DNA from: Burkholderia vietnamiensis LMG 10929
GTDB lineage: Bacteria > Pseudomonadota > Gammaproteobacteria > Burkholderiales > Burkholderiaceae
Assembly (NCBI RefSeq): GCF_000959445.1
Contig: NZ_CP009631.1
Coordinates: 992,001 to 1,056,000 of the forward strand
Direction of reading: 5' to 3'
DNA length: 64,000 nucleotides
Within the stretch, counting starts at the first letter, position 1; each line of letters begins with the position of its first letter. Of this stretch, positions 8,721 through 17,926 are shown one piece after another. The position numbers were made by a program, and so were the translations under genes. The notes under the pieces are model-generated. The model saw only the letters and a list, made by a program, of their open reading frames with translations. It was not told the origin of the DNA and did no database searches.

Positions 8721-8757
8721 ATGCAACAAGGGGCGTCGTCGACGCCCCTTGTTGCAT
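8721..8757. terminator. Perfect 17-bp stem, 3-nt loop hairpin between convergent genes
   Basis: ATGCAACAAGGGGCGTC is followed by GTC and then its exact reverse complement. The hairpin starts 15 bp after the FTR1 stop and ends 20 bp before the stop of the convergent gene at 8778, so it could end transcription from both sides. No U-tract follows in either direction. Confidence 0.6.
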
Positions 8758-8777
8758 GCGCCCGTCGTGCGGGCCGT

Positions 8778-8996
8778 TCACTGATGACCGTCGATCCACG
8801 CGCGGGCCCATTCGAGGCCGGCTTCGCGCGCTTCGTCTTCGGTATCGAACACGCCGAGCACGCCCGACGCTTCGACGAGCCGGTTGTTCTGCGTGATCGT
8901 GCCGCTCGCCGCGAACCGTTCGGGTTGCAGGATCTCGTCTTGCTGCAGGATCGCATGGCCCCAGATCTGGTAGCCGTGATAGGTCTGCGCTTCCAT
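8778..8996 (-). CDS. Small conserved-looking hypothetical protein, 72 aa
   Basis: This is a 72-residue soluble acidic protein beginning MEAQTYHGYQIWGHAI and ending in an amphipathic EDEAREAGLEWARAWIDG helix. No function is recognised. Its layout (a strand carrying an aromatic GY motif, a central beta region, then an acidic helix introduced by a TEDEA/SEEEA-type motif) is like that of the 73-residue protein at 16677-16898, so both may be members of one small-domain family. Its ATG overlaps the stop of the upstream gene by one base (TAATG), implying translational coupling to that secreted protein. Confidence 0.75.
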   Translation of the reverse strand: MEAQTYHGYQIWGHAILQQDEILQPERFAASGTITQNNRLVEASGVLGVFDTEDEAREAGLEWARAWIDGHQ

Positions 8997-9472
8997 TATC
9001 GCGTCACCTCCGCGGAACGGCTGCCGGTGCCGACGCGCAGCACGTTGCCGTCCGGCGTGTATTGCCGCGGGATGTCGGAGAAGCCCAGCGCGTGCTGCGG
9101 GTCCGGCGCGGCCGGCTGCATCACGGTGAGCCGGCCGGGCGCGGGCTGCGCGACCGGGCGCGGCGCGGCCGGCGCGTCGGCCGCCGCGGCAGGCGGTCGA
9201 TGCGGCGTGGCTTTGACGGCTTGCGCGACGCGGCGCTTGTGCGGCTTGACGGAAGCCTTCGGTTGAGCGCTGGCGTGCTTTTCCGCGGTCTTGCCGCCGG
9301 CATGCGAGTCGGCACTGCTGCCGGTACGTGCGGTAGGCGTACGGGCATCCGCCGCGTGCGCGGCCGGCGTGCGCGCCTCGGGCGGGTTCCAGACCTCGAC
9401 GTAGTGCTCGGCCGCCCAGCCCGTCGACGCGACGCTCAGCGCCAGCAATCCGCATCCAAACAGTCTTACCAT
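8996..9472 (-). CDS. Hypothetical secreted Pro/Ala/Lys-rich protein, 158 aa
   Basis: The N-terminus MVRLFGCGLLALSVASTGWA is a signal peptide, possibly cleaved after AWA/AEH. The body is low-complexity, rich in Ala, Pro, Lys and His (AQPKASVKPHKRRVAQAV), ending in a better-ordered segment (LGFSDIPRQYTPDGNVLRVG). It starts 50 bp downstream of glmS on the same strand and is coupled to the small gene after it. No domain is recognised. The composition suggests a flexible periplasmic or envelope-associated protein. Confidence 0.65.
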   Translation of the reverse strand: MVRLFGCGLLALSVASTGWAAEHYVEVWNPPEARTPAAHAADARTPTARTGSSADSHAGGKTAEKHASAQPKASVKPHKRRVAQAVKATPHRPPAAAADAPAAPRPVAQPAPGRLTVMQPAAPDPQHALGFSDIPRQYTPDGNVLRVGTGSRSAEVTR

Positions 9473-9522
9473 GGTCTCTCCGTCAGTCTCGTCGGCGCGC
9501 CGGGCTGCGCTGCGCCGATTGC

Positions 9523-11340
9523 TTATTCCACCGTCACCGACTTCGCGAGGTTGCGCGGCTTGTCGACGTCGGTGCCGCGCGCGCACGCGGTGTGATACGC
9601 GAGCAGCTGCAGCGGCACCACGTGCAGGATCGGCGACAGCTGCCCGTAGTGTTCCGGCATCCGGATCACGTGCAGGCCGTCGTCGTTGACGATCTGCGTG
9701 TCGGCGTCGGCGAACACGTACAGCTCGCCGCCGCGCGCGCGCACTTCCTGCATGTTCGACTTCAGCTTCTCCAGCAGCGTATCGTTTGGCGCGACCGTGA
9801 CGACCGGCATCGCTTCCGTGACGAGCGCGAGCGGCCCGTGCTTCAGCTCGCCGGCCGGATAGGCTTCGGCGTGGATGTACGAGATTTCCTTCAGCTTCAG
9901 CGCGCCTTCGAGCGCGATCGGGTAATGCAGCCCGCGGCCGAGGAACAGTGCGTTTTCCTTGCGCGCGAATTCTTCCGACCACGCGATGATCTGCGGCTCG
10001 AGCGCGAGCACGCTGTTCAGCGCGGCCGGCAGGTGGCGCAGCTGCTTCAGGAATTGCGCTTCCTGCGCGGCGTCGACGTGCCCGCGCAGCTTGCCGAGCG
10101 TCGCCGCCAGCACGAACAGCGCGACGAGCTGCGTCGTGAACGCCTTGGTCGACGCGACGCCGATCTCGGTGCCCGCGTGCGTGAGGAACTGCATCTCGGT
10201 GAGCCGCACCATCGCGCTCGTCGCGACGTTGCACACGGCGAGCGTGTGCGTGTGGCCGAGCGACTGCGCGTGCTTGAGCGCCGCGAGCGTGTCGGCCGTC
10301 TCGCCCGACTGCGAGATCACGAGCACGAGCTGGCGCGGGTTCGGCACCGACTCGCGGTAGCGGTATTCGCTCGCGATCTCGACCTGGGTCGGGATCTTCG
10401 CGATCGATTCGAGCCAGTACTTCGCGGTGAGGCCCGAGTAGTAGCTGGTGCCGCACGCGAGGATCAGCAGGCTGTCGATGTTCGCGAACGCAGCGCTTGC
10501 CGCCGCGCCGAACAGCGTCGGCTCGAACGCTTCGGTTTGCGGCACCGTGTCGCTGATCGCGCGCGGCTGCTCGAAGATTTCCTTCTGCATGAAGTGGCGA
10601 TAGGGGCCGAGCTCGACCGCGCCGCCGTACGCGCTGACCACGCGCGTCTCGCGCTCGACGAGCGCGCCGTGGCGATCGACGATCTTCACGCCGTCGAGCG
10701 ACAGTTCGCAGACGTCGCCTTCTTCGAGGAACGTGAAGCGGTCGGTGCTGCCGGCCAGCGCGAGCGCATCGGACGCGAGGAAGTTCTCGCCGTCGCCGTG
10801 GCCGACCACGAGCGGCGAGCCCTGGCGCGCGCCGACGACGGTGTGCGGCTGATCCTTGTGCGTGACCGCGATCGCGTATGCGCCGTGCAGCTGCTGCACG
10901 GCCTCGCGCACCGCTTCGAACAGATCGCCGCGATACAGGCTGTGCACCAGATGCGCGATCACTTCGGTGTCGGTCTGCGACACGAACTCGTAGCCCTTCG
11001 CGCGCAGCGCGTCGCGCAGCGTCTCGAAGTTCTCGATGATGCCGTTGTGGACCAGCGCGAGCGCGTTCGACGAGAAGATCGGATGCGCATTCTGCGTGAC
11101 GGGCGCGCCGTGCGTGGCCCAGCGCGTGTGCGCGACGCCGGTCGTGCCTTCGAGATGGGCTTCGTGGACCTGCGCGTCGAGATCGGCGACGCGCGCGACG
11201 CTGCGCGCGCGGCGCGGTGCGTCGGGTTCGAGCACGGCGACGCCGCACGAATCGTAGCCACGGTATTCGAGGCGCCGCAATCCTTCGATCAGCACCGGAA
11301 CGATATTACGCTGCGCAACTGCGCCGACAATGCCGCACAT
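9523..11340 (-). CDS. glmS: Glutamine-fructose-6-phosphate aminotransferase (isomerizing)
   Basis: At 605 residues this is full-length GlmS. The N-terminal Ntn-hydrolase glutaminase begins MCGIVGAV with catalytic Cys2 and contains [11 protein letters not shown]. Two SIS sugar-isomerase domains follow ([33 protein letters not shown]), and the C-terminus is [13 protein letters not shown], which carries the conserved lysine. It makes glucosamine-6-phosphate for peptidoglycan and LPS. It lies 57 bp downstream of glmU on the same strand, the normal glmUS arrangement. No GlmS ribozyme-like structure is expected or seen. Confidence 0.97.
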   Translation of the reverse strand: MCGIVGAVAQRNIVPVLIEGLRRLEYRGYDSCGVAVLEPDAPRRARSVARVADLDAQVHEAHLEGTTGVAHTRWATHGAPVTQNAHPIFSSNALALVHNGIIENFETLRDALRAKGYEFVSQTDTEVIAHLVHSLYRGDLFEAVREAVQQLHGAYAIAVTHKDQPHTVVGARQGSPLVVGHGDGENFLASDALALAGSTDRFTFLEEGDVCELSLDGVKIVDRHGALVERETRVVSAYGGAVELGPYRHFMQKEIFEQPRAISDTVPQTEAFEPTLFGAAASAAFANIDSLLILACGTSYYSGLTAKYWLESIAKIPTQVEIASEYRYRESVPNPRQLVLVISQSGETADTLAALKHAQSLGHTHTLAVCNVATSAMVRLTEMQFLTHAGTEIGVASTKAFTTQLVALFVLAATLGKLRGHVDAAQEAQFLKQLRHLPAALNSVLALEPQIIAWSEEFARKENALFLGRGLHYPIALEGALKLKEISYIHAEAYPAGELKHGPLALVTEAMPVVTVAPNDTLLEKLKSNMQEVRARGGELYVFADADTQIVNDDGLHVIRMPEHYGQLSPILHVVPLQLLAYHTACARGTDVDKPRNLAKSVTVE

Positions 11341-11397
11341 GAGTCGTCAATCCCTGTAAGTCGAAGCGGGCGCCGTGCCGACGCCCGCCGTAGATGT

Positions 11398-12759
11398 TCA
11401 GCTTTTCTTCTTGACCGGGCGGACGTAGCCGCTCTTCGCGGTCTGCGTCTTCTCGTTCAATGCGAGCGTGCCTTCGGCGACGTCCTTCCAGACCGTCGTG
11501 CCGGCCGCGATCGTCACGCCCCGGCCGACGCGCACCGGCGCGACGAGCTGCGTGTCCGAGCCGACGAACACGTCGTCCTCGATCACGGTGCGGAACTTGT
11601 TCGCGCCGTCGTAGTTGCAGGTGATCGTGCCCGCGCCGATGTTCACGCGCGCGCCGATGTCGGCGTCGCCGATGTAGGTCAGGTGGTTCGCCTTCGAGCC
11701 GTGGCCGATCACCGCATTCTTCACCTCGACGAAGTTGCCGACGTGCGCCTCGTCCGCGAGCTGCGCGCCGGGGCGCAGCCGCGCGTACGGGCCGATCACG
11801 GTGTTCGCGCCGAGCTGGGCGCCGTCGATGTGCGTGAACGCGTCGATGCGCGTGCCCGCGCCGATCGACGCGTTGCGGATCACGCAGTTCGGGCCGACCG
11901 TCACGTCGTCGGCGAGCGTCACGTCGCCTTCGAACACGCAGTTCACGTCGATCGACACGTCGCGGCCGCAGCGCAGCGTGCCGCGCACGTCGACGCGCGC
12001 CGGATCGGCCAGCGTGACGCCTTCGACGAGCAGCGCATCGGCGACGTTGCGCTGATGGATGCGCTCCAGCTCCGCGAGCTGCGCCTTGCTGTTCACGCCG
12101 AGCGTTTCCCAGTCGTCGTCGGGCTGCGTGGTGACGATCTCGAAGCCGGCCTCGATCGCGAGCTCGACCACGTCGGTCAGGTAGTACTCGCCCTGCGCGT
12201 TCTCGTTCTTCAGCGCCCCGAGCCACATCGACAGCTGCGCGGTCGGCGTGACGATGATGCCGGTGTTGATCTCGGCGATCTTCAACTGCTCGGGCGACGC
12301 GTCCTTCTGCTCGACGATGCGCGTGACGAAGCCCGCCGCGTCGCGCACGATGCGGCCGTAACCGGTCGGCTCGTCGAGCGTGACGGTCAGAATCCCGTAG
12401 CGGCCGTCGTGTGCCGCGTCGACCAGACGCTTGAGCGTCGTTGCACGCGTGAGCGGCACGTCGCCGTACAGCACGAGCGTCGGTTGCGCGGGATCGAGCA
12501 GCGGCAGCGCCTGGCGCACCGCATGGCCGGTGCCGAGCTGCTCGGCCTGCACCGCGAACTGTACGTCGGGCGCGGCGACCGCGGCCTGCACCTGCTCGGC
12601 GCCATGCCCGACGACGACGACGAGCCGGGACGGCTGCAGCGTGCGCGCGGTAGCGATGACGTGGGAGAGGAGCGGCCTGCCGGCCAGGGGATGGAGCACT
12701 TTCGGCAGCGCGGAACGCATGCGCTTGCCGGTGCCTGCCGCCAAAATCACGATATTCAT
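11398..12759 (-). CDS. glmU: Bifunctional N-acetylglucosamine-1-phosphate uridyltransferase / glucosamine-1-phosphate acetyltransferase
   Basis: This 453-residue protein is normal length. The N-terminal pyrophosphorylase has [20 protein letters not shown] at residues 6-25 and LYGDVPL. The C-terminal half is a left-handed beta-helix of hexapeptide repeats ([27 protein letters not shown]) ending with KKKS. It acetylates glucosamine-1-phosphate and then makes UDP-GlcNAc, directly following GlmS and GlmM. It starts about 135 bp after the stop of ttcA and probably has its own promoter in that gap. Confidence 0.97.
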   Translation of the reverse strand: MNIVILAAGTGKRMRSALPKVLHPLAGRPLLSHVIATARTLQPSRLVVVVGHGAEQVQAAVAAPDVQFAVQAEQLGTGHAVRQALPLLDPAQPTLVLYGDVPLTRATTLKRLVDAAHDGRYGILTVTLDEPTGYGRIVRDAAGFVTRIVEQKDASPEQLKIAEINTGIIVTPTAQLSMWLGALKNENAQGEYYLTDVVELAIEAGFEIVTTQPDDDWETLGVNSKAQLAELERIHQRNVADALLVEGVTLADPARVDVRGTLRCGRDVSIDVNCVFEGDVTLADDVTVGPNCVIRNASIGAGTRIDAFTHIDGAQLGANTVIGPYARLRPGAQLADEAHVGNFVEVKNAVIGHGSKANHLTYIGDADIGARVNIGAGTITCNYDGANKFRTVIEDDVFVGSDTQLVAPVRVGRGVTIAAGTTVWKDVAEGTLALNEKTQTAKSGYVRPVKKKS

Positions 12760-12894
12760 GGCGCCAGCTTGTCAGAGGAGTTCGAAGCCGTCCATTTTAG
12801 CATGCGGCCCCTGGCGTCCCGGGCCTGTCGCGGCGCGGCGACAGCGCCGCAACGGGCGCTCGCGCGCCGTCGCGACGCGCGTTCCGGCCCCTGC

Positions 12895-13908
12895 TTACAG
12901 GTCGTCGAACTGGACGATGGAGATCGGCCGCGCGGCGCCGCTCGTCGTGTTGCCCGCCGCGTCGCCCGCGGCATCGCCGGACGCGCACGGCTCCTCGTCG
13001 AACGCGATGTCGCCCAGCGGATCGGCCACGCCGGTCGCGCGCAGCGACGCGAACGGGAACAGGCCGGTATCCATCAGGTGCGACGGCACGACGTTGGCGA
13101 GCGCGCTGAACATGTTGTCGACGCGGCCCGGGAAGCGCTTGTCCCATTCGCGGATCAGCGCCTTCATTTCCGCGCGCTTCAGGTTCGGCTGGCTGCCGCA
13201 CAGGTTGCACGGGATGATCGGGAATTCGCGCAGCTCGGCGTATTTCTCGAGATCGGTTTCCTTCACGTACGCGAGCGGGCGGATCACGACGTTCCTGCCG
13301 TCGTCCGACTGCAGCTTCGGCGGCATCCCCTTCAGCTTGCCGCCGTAGAACATGTTCAGCAGCAGCGTCTGCAGGATGTCGTCGCGGTGATGGCCGAGCG
13401 CGATCTTGGTCGCGCCGAGCTCGCCGGCCACGCGGTACAGGATCCCGCGGCGCAGCCGCGAGCACAGCGAGCAGGTCGTCTTGCCCTCCGGCACGAGCCG
13501 CTTGACGATGCTGTAGGTGTCCTGGTTCTCGATGTGGAACGGCACGCCGATCTGCGTCAGGTATTCCGGCAGCACGTGCTCGGGGAAGCCCGGCTGCTTC
13601 TGGTCGAGGTTGACCGCGACGATGTCGAAGTCGATCGGCGCGCGCTCGCGCAGGCGCAGCAGCACGTCGAGCATCGCATAACTGTCCTTGCCGCCCGACA
13701 GGCAGACCATCACCTTGTCGCCGGCCTCGATCATGTTGTAATCGCCGATCGCCTGGCCGACCTGGCGCGCGATCCGCTTGAACAGCTTGTTGTTTTCGTA
13801 CGCTTCCTTCTGCTCGCGGCGCGTCAGCGCGCGGCGGCCGGAGTCGGCGGCGATGGCTTCGGTGGCGGCGCCGTCGGCCGCCGTGTCGTTCGTTTGGGGG
13901 GCGTTCAT
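12895..13908 (-). CDS. ttcA: tRNA 2-thiocytidine(32) synthetase
   Basis: This 337-residue protein has the ATP-pyrophosphatase PP-loop SGGKDS at 71-76, the TtcA signature CSLCS (Cys146, Cys149) and CNLCG (Cys234, Cys237) for its Fe-S cluster, and [19 protein letters not shown]. It thiolates cytidine 32 of certain tRNAs. The ATG at 13908 overlaps the folB stop as ATGA, so translation is coupled. The last 40 residues ([20 protein letters not shown]...) form a low-complexity tail beyond the core enzyme. Confidence 0.96.
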   Translation of the reverse strand: MNAPQTNDTAADGAATEAIAADSGRRALTRREQKEAYENNKLFKRIARQVGQAIGDYNMIEAGDKVMVCLSGGKDSYAMLDVLLRLRERAPIDFDIVAVNLDQKQPGFPEHVLPEYLTQIGVPFHIENQDTYSIVKRLVPEGKTTCSLCSRLRRGILYRVAGELGATKIALGHHRDDILQTLLLNMFYGGKLKGMPPKLQSDDGRNVVIRPLAYVKETDLEKYAELREFPIIPCNLCGSQPNLKRAEMKALIREWDKRFPGRVDNMFSALANVVPSHLMDTGLFPFASLRATGVADPLGDIAFDEEPCASGDAAGDAAGNTTSGAARPISIVQFDDL

Positions 13909-14309
13909 GCGCGCTCCTCGTCCTTGATGCGAAAGACTTCGACGCCGACGGCGTCGCAGTCCGGATAGGCGTCCGGTTTCTCGGTACAGACGCGTACCGC
14001 GCGCACGGCATCGTGCGCCAGCAGGGTCGCGGCGATCGCGTCGCACAGCGTTTCCTGCAGATGGATGTGGCCGCGCGCGAGACATTGCGCGACGCTTTGC
14101 TTCATCAGATCGTAGTCGACGACTTCATGCAGCCGGTCGTCGATCGGGGTCGACTGCGCGAGCGGCACGAACAGGTCGACGTTGATGACGACGCGCTGCT
14201 CGCCGCGCTTCTCGTGTTCGAAGGCCCCGATGTTGATGTGCACCTCGTAGTCGCGCAGGTAGAGCCTGCGGCAGTCCGCGAGGCGGGGGTGCAGGAGAGC
14301 GGAAAACAT
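13905..14309 (-). CDS. folB: Dihydroneopterin aldolase
   Basis: From [10 protein letters not shown] the product is 134 residues, near the usual 120. FolB features are [29 protein letters not shown], the conserved VVDYD segment and [27 protein letters not shown] with the catalytic Lys of the EKP motif. It converts dihydroneopterin to 6-hydroxymethyl-dihydropterin in folate synthesis. An upstream ATG at 14396 would overlap the SDR stop but adds 29 residues unlike FolB. The gene follows an SDR that may be a relic of a pteridine reductase. Confidence 0.93.
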   Translation of the reverse strand: MFSALLHPRLADCRRLYLRDYEVHINIGAFEHEKRGEQRVVINVDLFVPLAQSTPIDDRLHEVVDYDLMKQSVAQCLARGHIHLQETLCDAIAATLLAHDAVRAVRVCTEKPDAYPDCDAVGVEVFRIKDEERA

Positions 14310-14388
14310 GGTCGTCCCAGTCAAATTGGCGTGCGCACACGCAAAGCGGCGCGGGCGGCGGCCCGCGGGCCGCGCGCTCGCGCGCGAT

Positions 14389-15132
14389 TCATTCATTCGG
14401 GCCGGCGTCCGGCGGCACCAGGTGCTCGCCGCCGTCGACGGTCAGCGTCGCGCCCGTGACGCCGGGCGCGCTCGCCAGATAGCAGGCGGCCGCGGCGATG
14501 TCGTCGGCCTGCGGCGCGTGGCCGCGCACCAGCGCCGCGACCCGCACCTTCGGCGCGAGCGACAGCGCCAGCGCGGCGGTCGCGCGGTTCAGCGCGGCCT
14601 GCATCAGCGCATGCGAGAACTGCGCGGGCGCCGGGTGAAACAGTGCCTGATCGAGCACGTGGATCGCGCACGCGCGCAGCGCCTCGTCGTCGCGCGCCGC
14701 GTCGGGCGTCGTGTCGGCGAGCGCGCGGGCCAGCGCGAGCGCGGCCGTCACGTTGCGCGCGAGCGCGCCGGCCAGCGCCGCGCCGTCGGCCGTGTGCGCG
14801 TCGTCGGCGCCCGCGCACGCGCTGACGAACACCGCGCACGCCGGGCGGCCCAGCGCCGCGCCGCACGCGGCGACCAGCCCGCCGGCGTCGGCCTCCCGCG
14901 CCAGATCGGCGTCGAGCACGACCGCGCGGCGGCCGCGCGCGGCGACTTCGGCGATCAGCGCGTCGGCCGCCGCACGCGGCGCGCCGGGGCTGCGCTGCAG
15001 CGCGACGTCCCAGCCGCGCTGCGCGAATTGCGTCGCGAGCGCACGGCCGAGCGTGGCGGCGTCGGCCGCGCTGCCGAGCGCGCCGGCGACGAGCGCGATG
15101 CGCGGGGGCGACGTATCGGCTGAAACGGTCAT
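14389..15132 (-). CDS. Degenerate short-chain dehydrogenase/reductase-like protein
   Basis: This 247-residue Ala-rich protein has the overall SDR fold order: a beta-alpha start (RIALVAGALGSAADAATLGRALA), a VDGGEHL-type C-terminal motif (TGATLTVDGGEHLVPP) and an LVRGHAPQADDIAAAACYLASAP segment. Two hallmarks are lost. The TGxxxGxG dinucleotide motif reads AGALGSAAD, and the YxxxK catalytic pair aligns with F and L in AQFSHALMQAALN. It precedes folB on the same strand, where other proteobacteria can carry pteridine reductases. It is therefore probably non-catalytic or structurally repurposed. Confidence 0.75.
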   Translation of the reverse strand: MTVSADTSPPRIALVAGALGSAADAATLGRALATQFAQRGWDVALQRSPGAPRAAADALIAEVAARGRRAVVLDADLAREADAGGLVAACGAALGRPACAVFVSACAGADDAHTADGAALAGALARNVTAALALARALADTTPDAARDDEALRACAIHVLDQALFHPAPAQFSHALMQAALNRATAALALSLAPKVRVAALVRGHAPQADDIAAAACYLASAPGVTGATLTVDGGEHLVPPDAGPNE

Positions 15133-15133
15133 T

Positions 15134-15139
15134 TACAAT
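15134..15139 (+). promoter_or_regulatory. Possible -10 element (TACAAT) for the methyltransferase gene
   Basis: TACAAT ends 6 bases before the plus-strand ATG at 15146, which would place the transcript start on or next to the start codon. It lies in the 13-bp gap between divergent start codons. No good -35 element is seen, so confidence is low. Confidence 0.3.
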
Positions 15140-15145
15140 GCCGGG

Positions 15146-16336
15146 ATGAACCCGAAAGCTCACGAACCCGCTAGTTTACCTGCTCCCGGCCCCGACGCGC
15201 TCGCGCAGTCCGAAACCCTTGCCGCGCAACTGCGCGCCGAGATCGCGGCGGCCGGCGGCTGGCTGCCGTTCGATCGCTTCATGGAGCGCGCGCTGTATGC
15301 GCCCGCCCTCGGCTATTACAGCGGCGGCGCGCGCAAGTTCGGCCGCCGCGCCGACGACGGCAGCGACTTCGTGACGGCCCCCGAGCTGTCGCCGCTGTTC
15401 GCGCAGACGCTCGCGAATCCGGTCGCGGACGCGCTCGCGGCGAGCGGCACGCGTCGCGTGATGGAATTCGGCGCGGGCACCGGCAAGCTCGCGGCCGGGC
15501 TGCTCGCGGCGCTCGACGCGCTCGGCGTCGAACTCGACGAATACCTGATCGTGGATCTGTCCGGCGAGCTGCGCGAGCGGCAGCGCGAGACGATCGCGGC
15601 CGCCGCGCCGGCGCTCGCCGGCAAGGTGCGCTGGCTCGACGCGCTGCCGGAGCGCTTCGACGGCGTCGTGGTCGGCAACGAGGTGCTCGACGCGATGCCG
15701 GTGCGCCTGTTCGCGAAGGCGGGCGACACGTGGCTGGAGCGCGGCGTCGCGCTCGACGCGCGGCACGCGTTCGTGTTCGAAGACCGCCCGGCGGGCGCGG
15801 CCGGCGTGCCGGCGGTGCTCGCGACGCTCGACGTCGGCGACGGCTACGTGACCGAGACGCACGAAGCCGCGCTCGCGTTCACGCGCACCGTGTGCACGAT
15901 GCTCGCGCGCGGCGCGGTGCTGCTGGTCGACTACGGCTTTCCGGCGCACGAGTACTACCATCCGCAGCGCGAGCGCGGCACGCTCATGTGCCACTACCGC
16001 CACCACGCGCACGACGATCCCTTCCTGTATCCGGGGCTGCAGGACATCACCGCGCACGTCGAATTCACCGGCATCTACGAAGCCGGCATCGCGACCGGCG
16101 CGGACCTGCTCGGCTACACGTCGCAGGCGCGCTTTCTGTTGAACGCGGGCGTCACCGACGCGCTGGCCGCTATCGATCCGTCCGATATCCGCGCGTTCCT
16201 GCCGGCCGCCAATGCGGTGCAGAAGCTGATTTCGGAAGCGGAAATGGGCGAGCTGTTCAAGGTGATCGGCTTTTCGCGCGGCATCGACGGCACGCTCGAC
16301 GCGTTTGCGCGCGGCGACCGCTCGCACGCGCTCTGA
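15146..16336 (+). CDS. Class I SAM-dependent methyltransferase, MidA/NDUFAF7 (DUF185) family
   Basis: This 396-residue protein has the NDUFAF7-type N-terminus (GGWLPFDRFMERALYAPALGYYSGG, FVTAPELSPLFAQ), the SAM-binding motif MEFGAGTGKLAAGLL near residues 108-122, VVGNEVLDAMPV and LLVDYGFPAHEYYHPQRERGTLMCHYRHH. The mitochondrial relative methylates an arginine of a complex I subunit. The bacterial role is not settled. Its start is only 13 bp from the divergent SDR start. A DUF2905 membrane protein follows 12 bp after its stop, so those two form an operon. Confidence 0.9.
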   Translation: MNPKAHEPASLPAPGPDALAQSETLAAQLRAEIAAAGGWLPFDRFMERALYAPALGYYSGGARKFGRRADDGSDFVTAPELSPLFAQTLANPVADALAASGTRRVMEFGAGTGKLAAGLLAALDALGVELDEYLIVDLSGELRERQRETIAAAAPALAGKVRWLDALPERFDGVVVGNEVLDAMPVRLFAKAGDTWLERGVALDARHAFVFEDRPAGAAGVPAVLATLDVGDGYVTETHEAALAFTRTVCTMLARGAVLLVDYGFPAHEYYHPQRERGTLMCHYRHHAHDDPFLYPGLQDITAHVEFTGIYEAGIATGADLLGYTSQARFLLNAGVTDALAAIDPSDIRAFLPAANAVQKLISEAEMGELFKVIGFSRGIDGTLDAFARGDRSHAL

Positions 16337-16348
16337 AGGGAGCCGGCG

Positions 16349-16543
16349 ATGCTGCGCTGGCTGATGACGTCGTTCGTCGCGGTGATGATCCTGACGCGTT
16401 GCTGGCCGTGGCTCGGCAAGCTGGGCGTCGGGCGCCTGCCGGGCGACGTCACGCTCACACTGGGAGGCCGGCGCTACCCGTTCCCGTTCATGTCGACGCT
16501 GGTGCTGACGATGCTTCTGTCGATGGTCGCGCGGCTACTGTGA
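16349..16543 (+). CDS. DUF2905 family small membrane protein
   Basis: This 64-residue protein has two hydrophobic segments (residues 5-20 and 48-63) around the DUF2905 signature GRLPGDVTLTLGGRRYPFPFMST. AAGGGAGCC is a strong ribosome site just upstream of the ATG at 16349. The function of the family is unknown. It probably shares a transcript with the upstream methyltransferase. Confidence 0.88.
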   Translation: MLRWLMTSFVAVMILTRCWPWLGKLGVGRLPGDVTLTLGGRRYPFPFMSTLVLTMLLSMVARLL

Positions 16544-16627
16544 GCGGCCCGCAACGGCGGCGGCGCGCCACGGCCGGAGTCGTGGCGCGCGCGTGACGGT
16601 TGGGTTGGTTGCGGCGCGTGAGTCGAA

Positions 16628-16666
16628 GCTCGAGGTTCAAACTCGAGGTTCAAGCTCGCGGATCAA
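16628..16666. repeat. Three tandem 13-bp repeats (GCTCGAGGTTCAA)
   Basis: Copies at 16628-16640 and 16641-16653 differ by one base, and a third at 16654-16666 matches at 11 of 13. They sit just downstream of the stop codon of the convergent minus-strand gene at 16677. No function is apparent. Confidence 0.7.
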
Positions 16667-16676
16667 AGCGCACACC

Positions 16677-16898
16677 TCAAAGCTCGATCTCGCCGAGGAT
16701 CCGGTGCGCGAGCGCGATCGCTTCCTCGAATGCCTCTTCCTCGCTCGTGCTCGTCGTATGGACGTCGTAGCGCATGTTTTCGGTCTCGCTGCCGTCGTCC
16801 CGGGCGAGGATCACGTAGCCCTGGAACTGACCGTTGGCGGCGTGGTGCGTATGCGCCTTGGCCGTGTAGATGCCTTTCGTGAACGTGTTCGTGTCCAT
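16677..16898 (-). CDS. Small hypothetical protein, 73 aa
   Basis: It starts MDTNTFTKGIYTAKAHTHHA and ends in an acidic helix (SEEEAFEEAIALAHRILGEIEL). An in-frame ATG one codon earlier at 16901 is possible. GGAGAGGCACG gives good spacing to the second ATG. The pattern of a beta-rich N-terminal half (GYVILARDDG) followed by a T/S-EEEA helix recalls the 72-residue protein at 8778-8996. No function is recognised. It stands alone between a DUF2905 gene and the sugar operon. Confidence 0.75.
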   Translation of the reverse strand: MDTNTFTKGIYTAKAHTHHAANGQFQGYVILARDDGSETENMRYDVHTTSTSEEEAFEEAIALAHRILGEIEL

Positions 16899-17017
16899 CA
16901 TCGTGCCTCTCCCGCAGTAGGACGCCTCATCGTAGCACTGCGGCGCAGCATGTACAGCGCCGCGAAACGGCGACCGATCGACGCGTCGCCGGTGCCCCGT
17001 CCGCGCCCCGTCACGCG

Positions 17018-17926
17018 TCATCGTTCGAGCAGCGCCACGACCTCGTCGAGCGTCGGCGCGTGGGCGCCCGTATGCCGGCACGCTGCCGCGCCGGCCGCGA
17101 GCGCGAATGCGAGGTGCTCGCGCCACGAACGCTGCGGCGCGGCCATCAGGCTGAACAGCATCCCGCCGATCGACGCGTCGCCCGCACCGACCGTATCGAC
17201 CACTTCGACGCGCGGCGGGCTTGCCTCGAGCACGTCGTCGCCGGCGTAGAGCGTGGCCGCTTGCGCGCCGCGCGTGACGAACACCGCCGCACGCGGGTTC
17301 AGCGCGCGCACGGCGGCGATCGCATCGGGGCCGTCGCCGCCGAACAGGTGGCGCAGGTCCTCGTCGGACACCTTGATCAGGTCGGCGAGGCCGGCCATCT
17401 TCTCGAGCGTCGGCCGATACGCGGCCGTCATCAGGTTGCGGTAGTTCGGATCGAAGCTGATCTTCACGCCGCGCGCGTGCAGCTGCGCCGCCAGCGCGAC
17501 CAGCGTGCTCGCGAGCGGCTCGCGCACCAGGCTGATGCAGCCGAAGTGCGCCCACTTCACGTGCTCGGCCCAGCCCTGCGGCAGCCGCGCGGGATCGAAC
17601 GCGAGGTCCGCGCTCGCGTCGCCGATGAAGAAGTATGCGGGCGGGCGCGTCTCGTGCACGATCGCGAGCAGCGGCGCACGCGGCACGCGCTGCAGGAACC
17701 GCAGGTCGAGGCCGGCGGCCTCGCTCGCGCGCCACAGCACGTCGGAGAAGCAGTCCTCGCCGATCGCGCCGGCCAGCGCGCTCGGCAAGCCGAGCCGCGC
17801 GACCGCGCGCGCCACGTTCCAGCCGGCGCCGCCCGGCACCGAGGTCCATTGCGCGTCGCCTGCGCGCACCATGTCGGTCAGGATGTCGCCCGCCGACACG
17901 AAAGCCGGGAAGGTGCCGCCGCTCAT
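17018..17926 (-). CDS. PfkB-family carbohydrate kinase, probable fructokinase
   Basis: This 302-residue ribokinase-fold kinase has the N-terminal PGGAGWNVARAVARLG motif near residues 31-46, a substrate-side SFDPNYRN near 157-163 and the anion hole/catalytic base DTVGAGD with Asp250. Its ATG overlaps the stop of the AGE gene by 4 bp. With an AGE-type isomerase upstream, the natural scheme is isomerisation to a ketose (for example mannose to fructose), then phosphorylation to fructose-6-phosphate. The sugar itself is inferred, not shown. Confidence 0.9.
   Translation of the reverse strand: MSGGTFPAFVSAGDILTDMVRAGDAQWTSVPGGAGWNVARAVARLGLPSALAGAIGEDCFSDVLWRASEAAGLDLRFLQRVPRAPLLAIVHETRPPAYFFIGDASADLAFDPARLPQGWAEHVKWAHFGCISLVREPLASTLVALAAQLHARGVKISFDPNYRNLMTAAYRPTLEKMAGLADLIKVSDEDLRHLFGGDGPDAIAAVRALNPRAAVFVTRGAQAATLYAGDDVLEASPPRVEVVDTVGAGDASIGGMLFSLMAAPQRSWREHLAFALAAGAAACRHTGAHAPTLDEVVALLER

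Noticed and set aside
11341..11397. GlmS ribozyme-like element upstream of glmS
   Set aside because: The 57-bp glmU-glmS gap is too short for it and the ribozyme is a Gram-positive feature.
9592..13968. 1458-residue frame antisense to glmS, glmU and ttcA
   Set aside because: Arg/Ala/Asp-rich shadow of three clear genes, caused by high GC with few stop codons.
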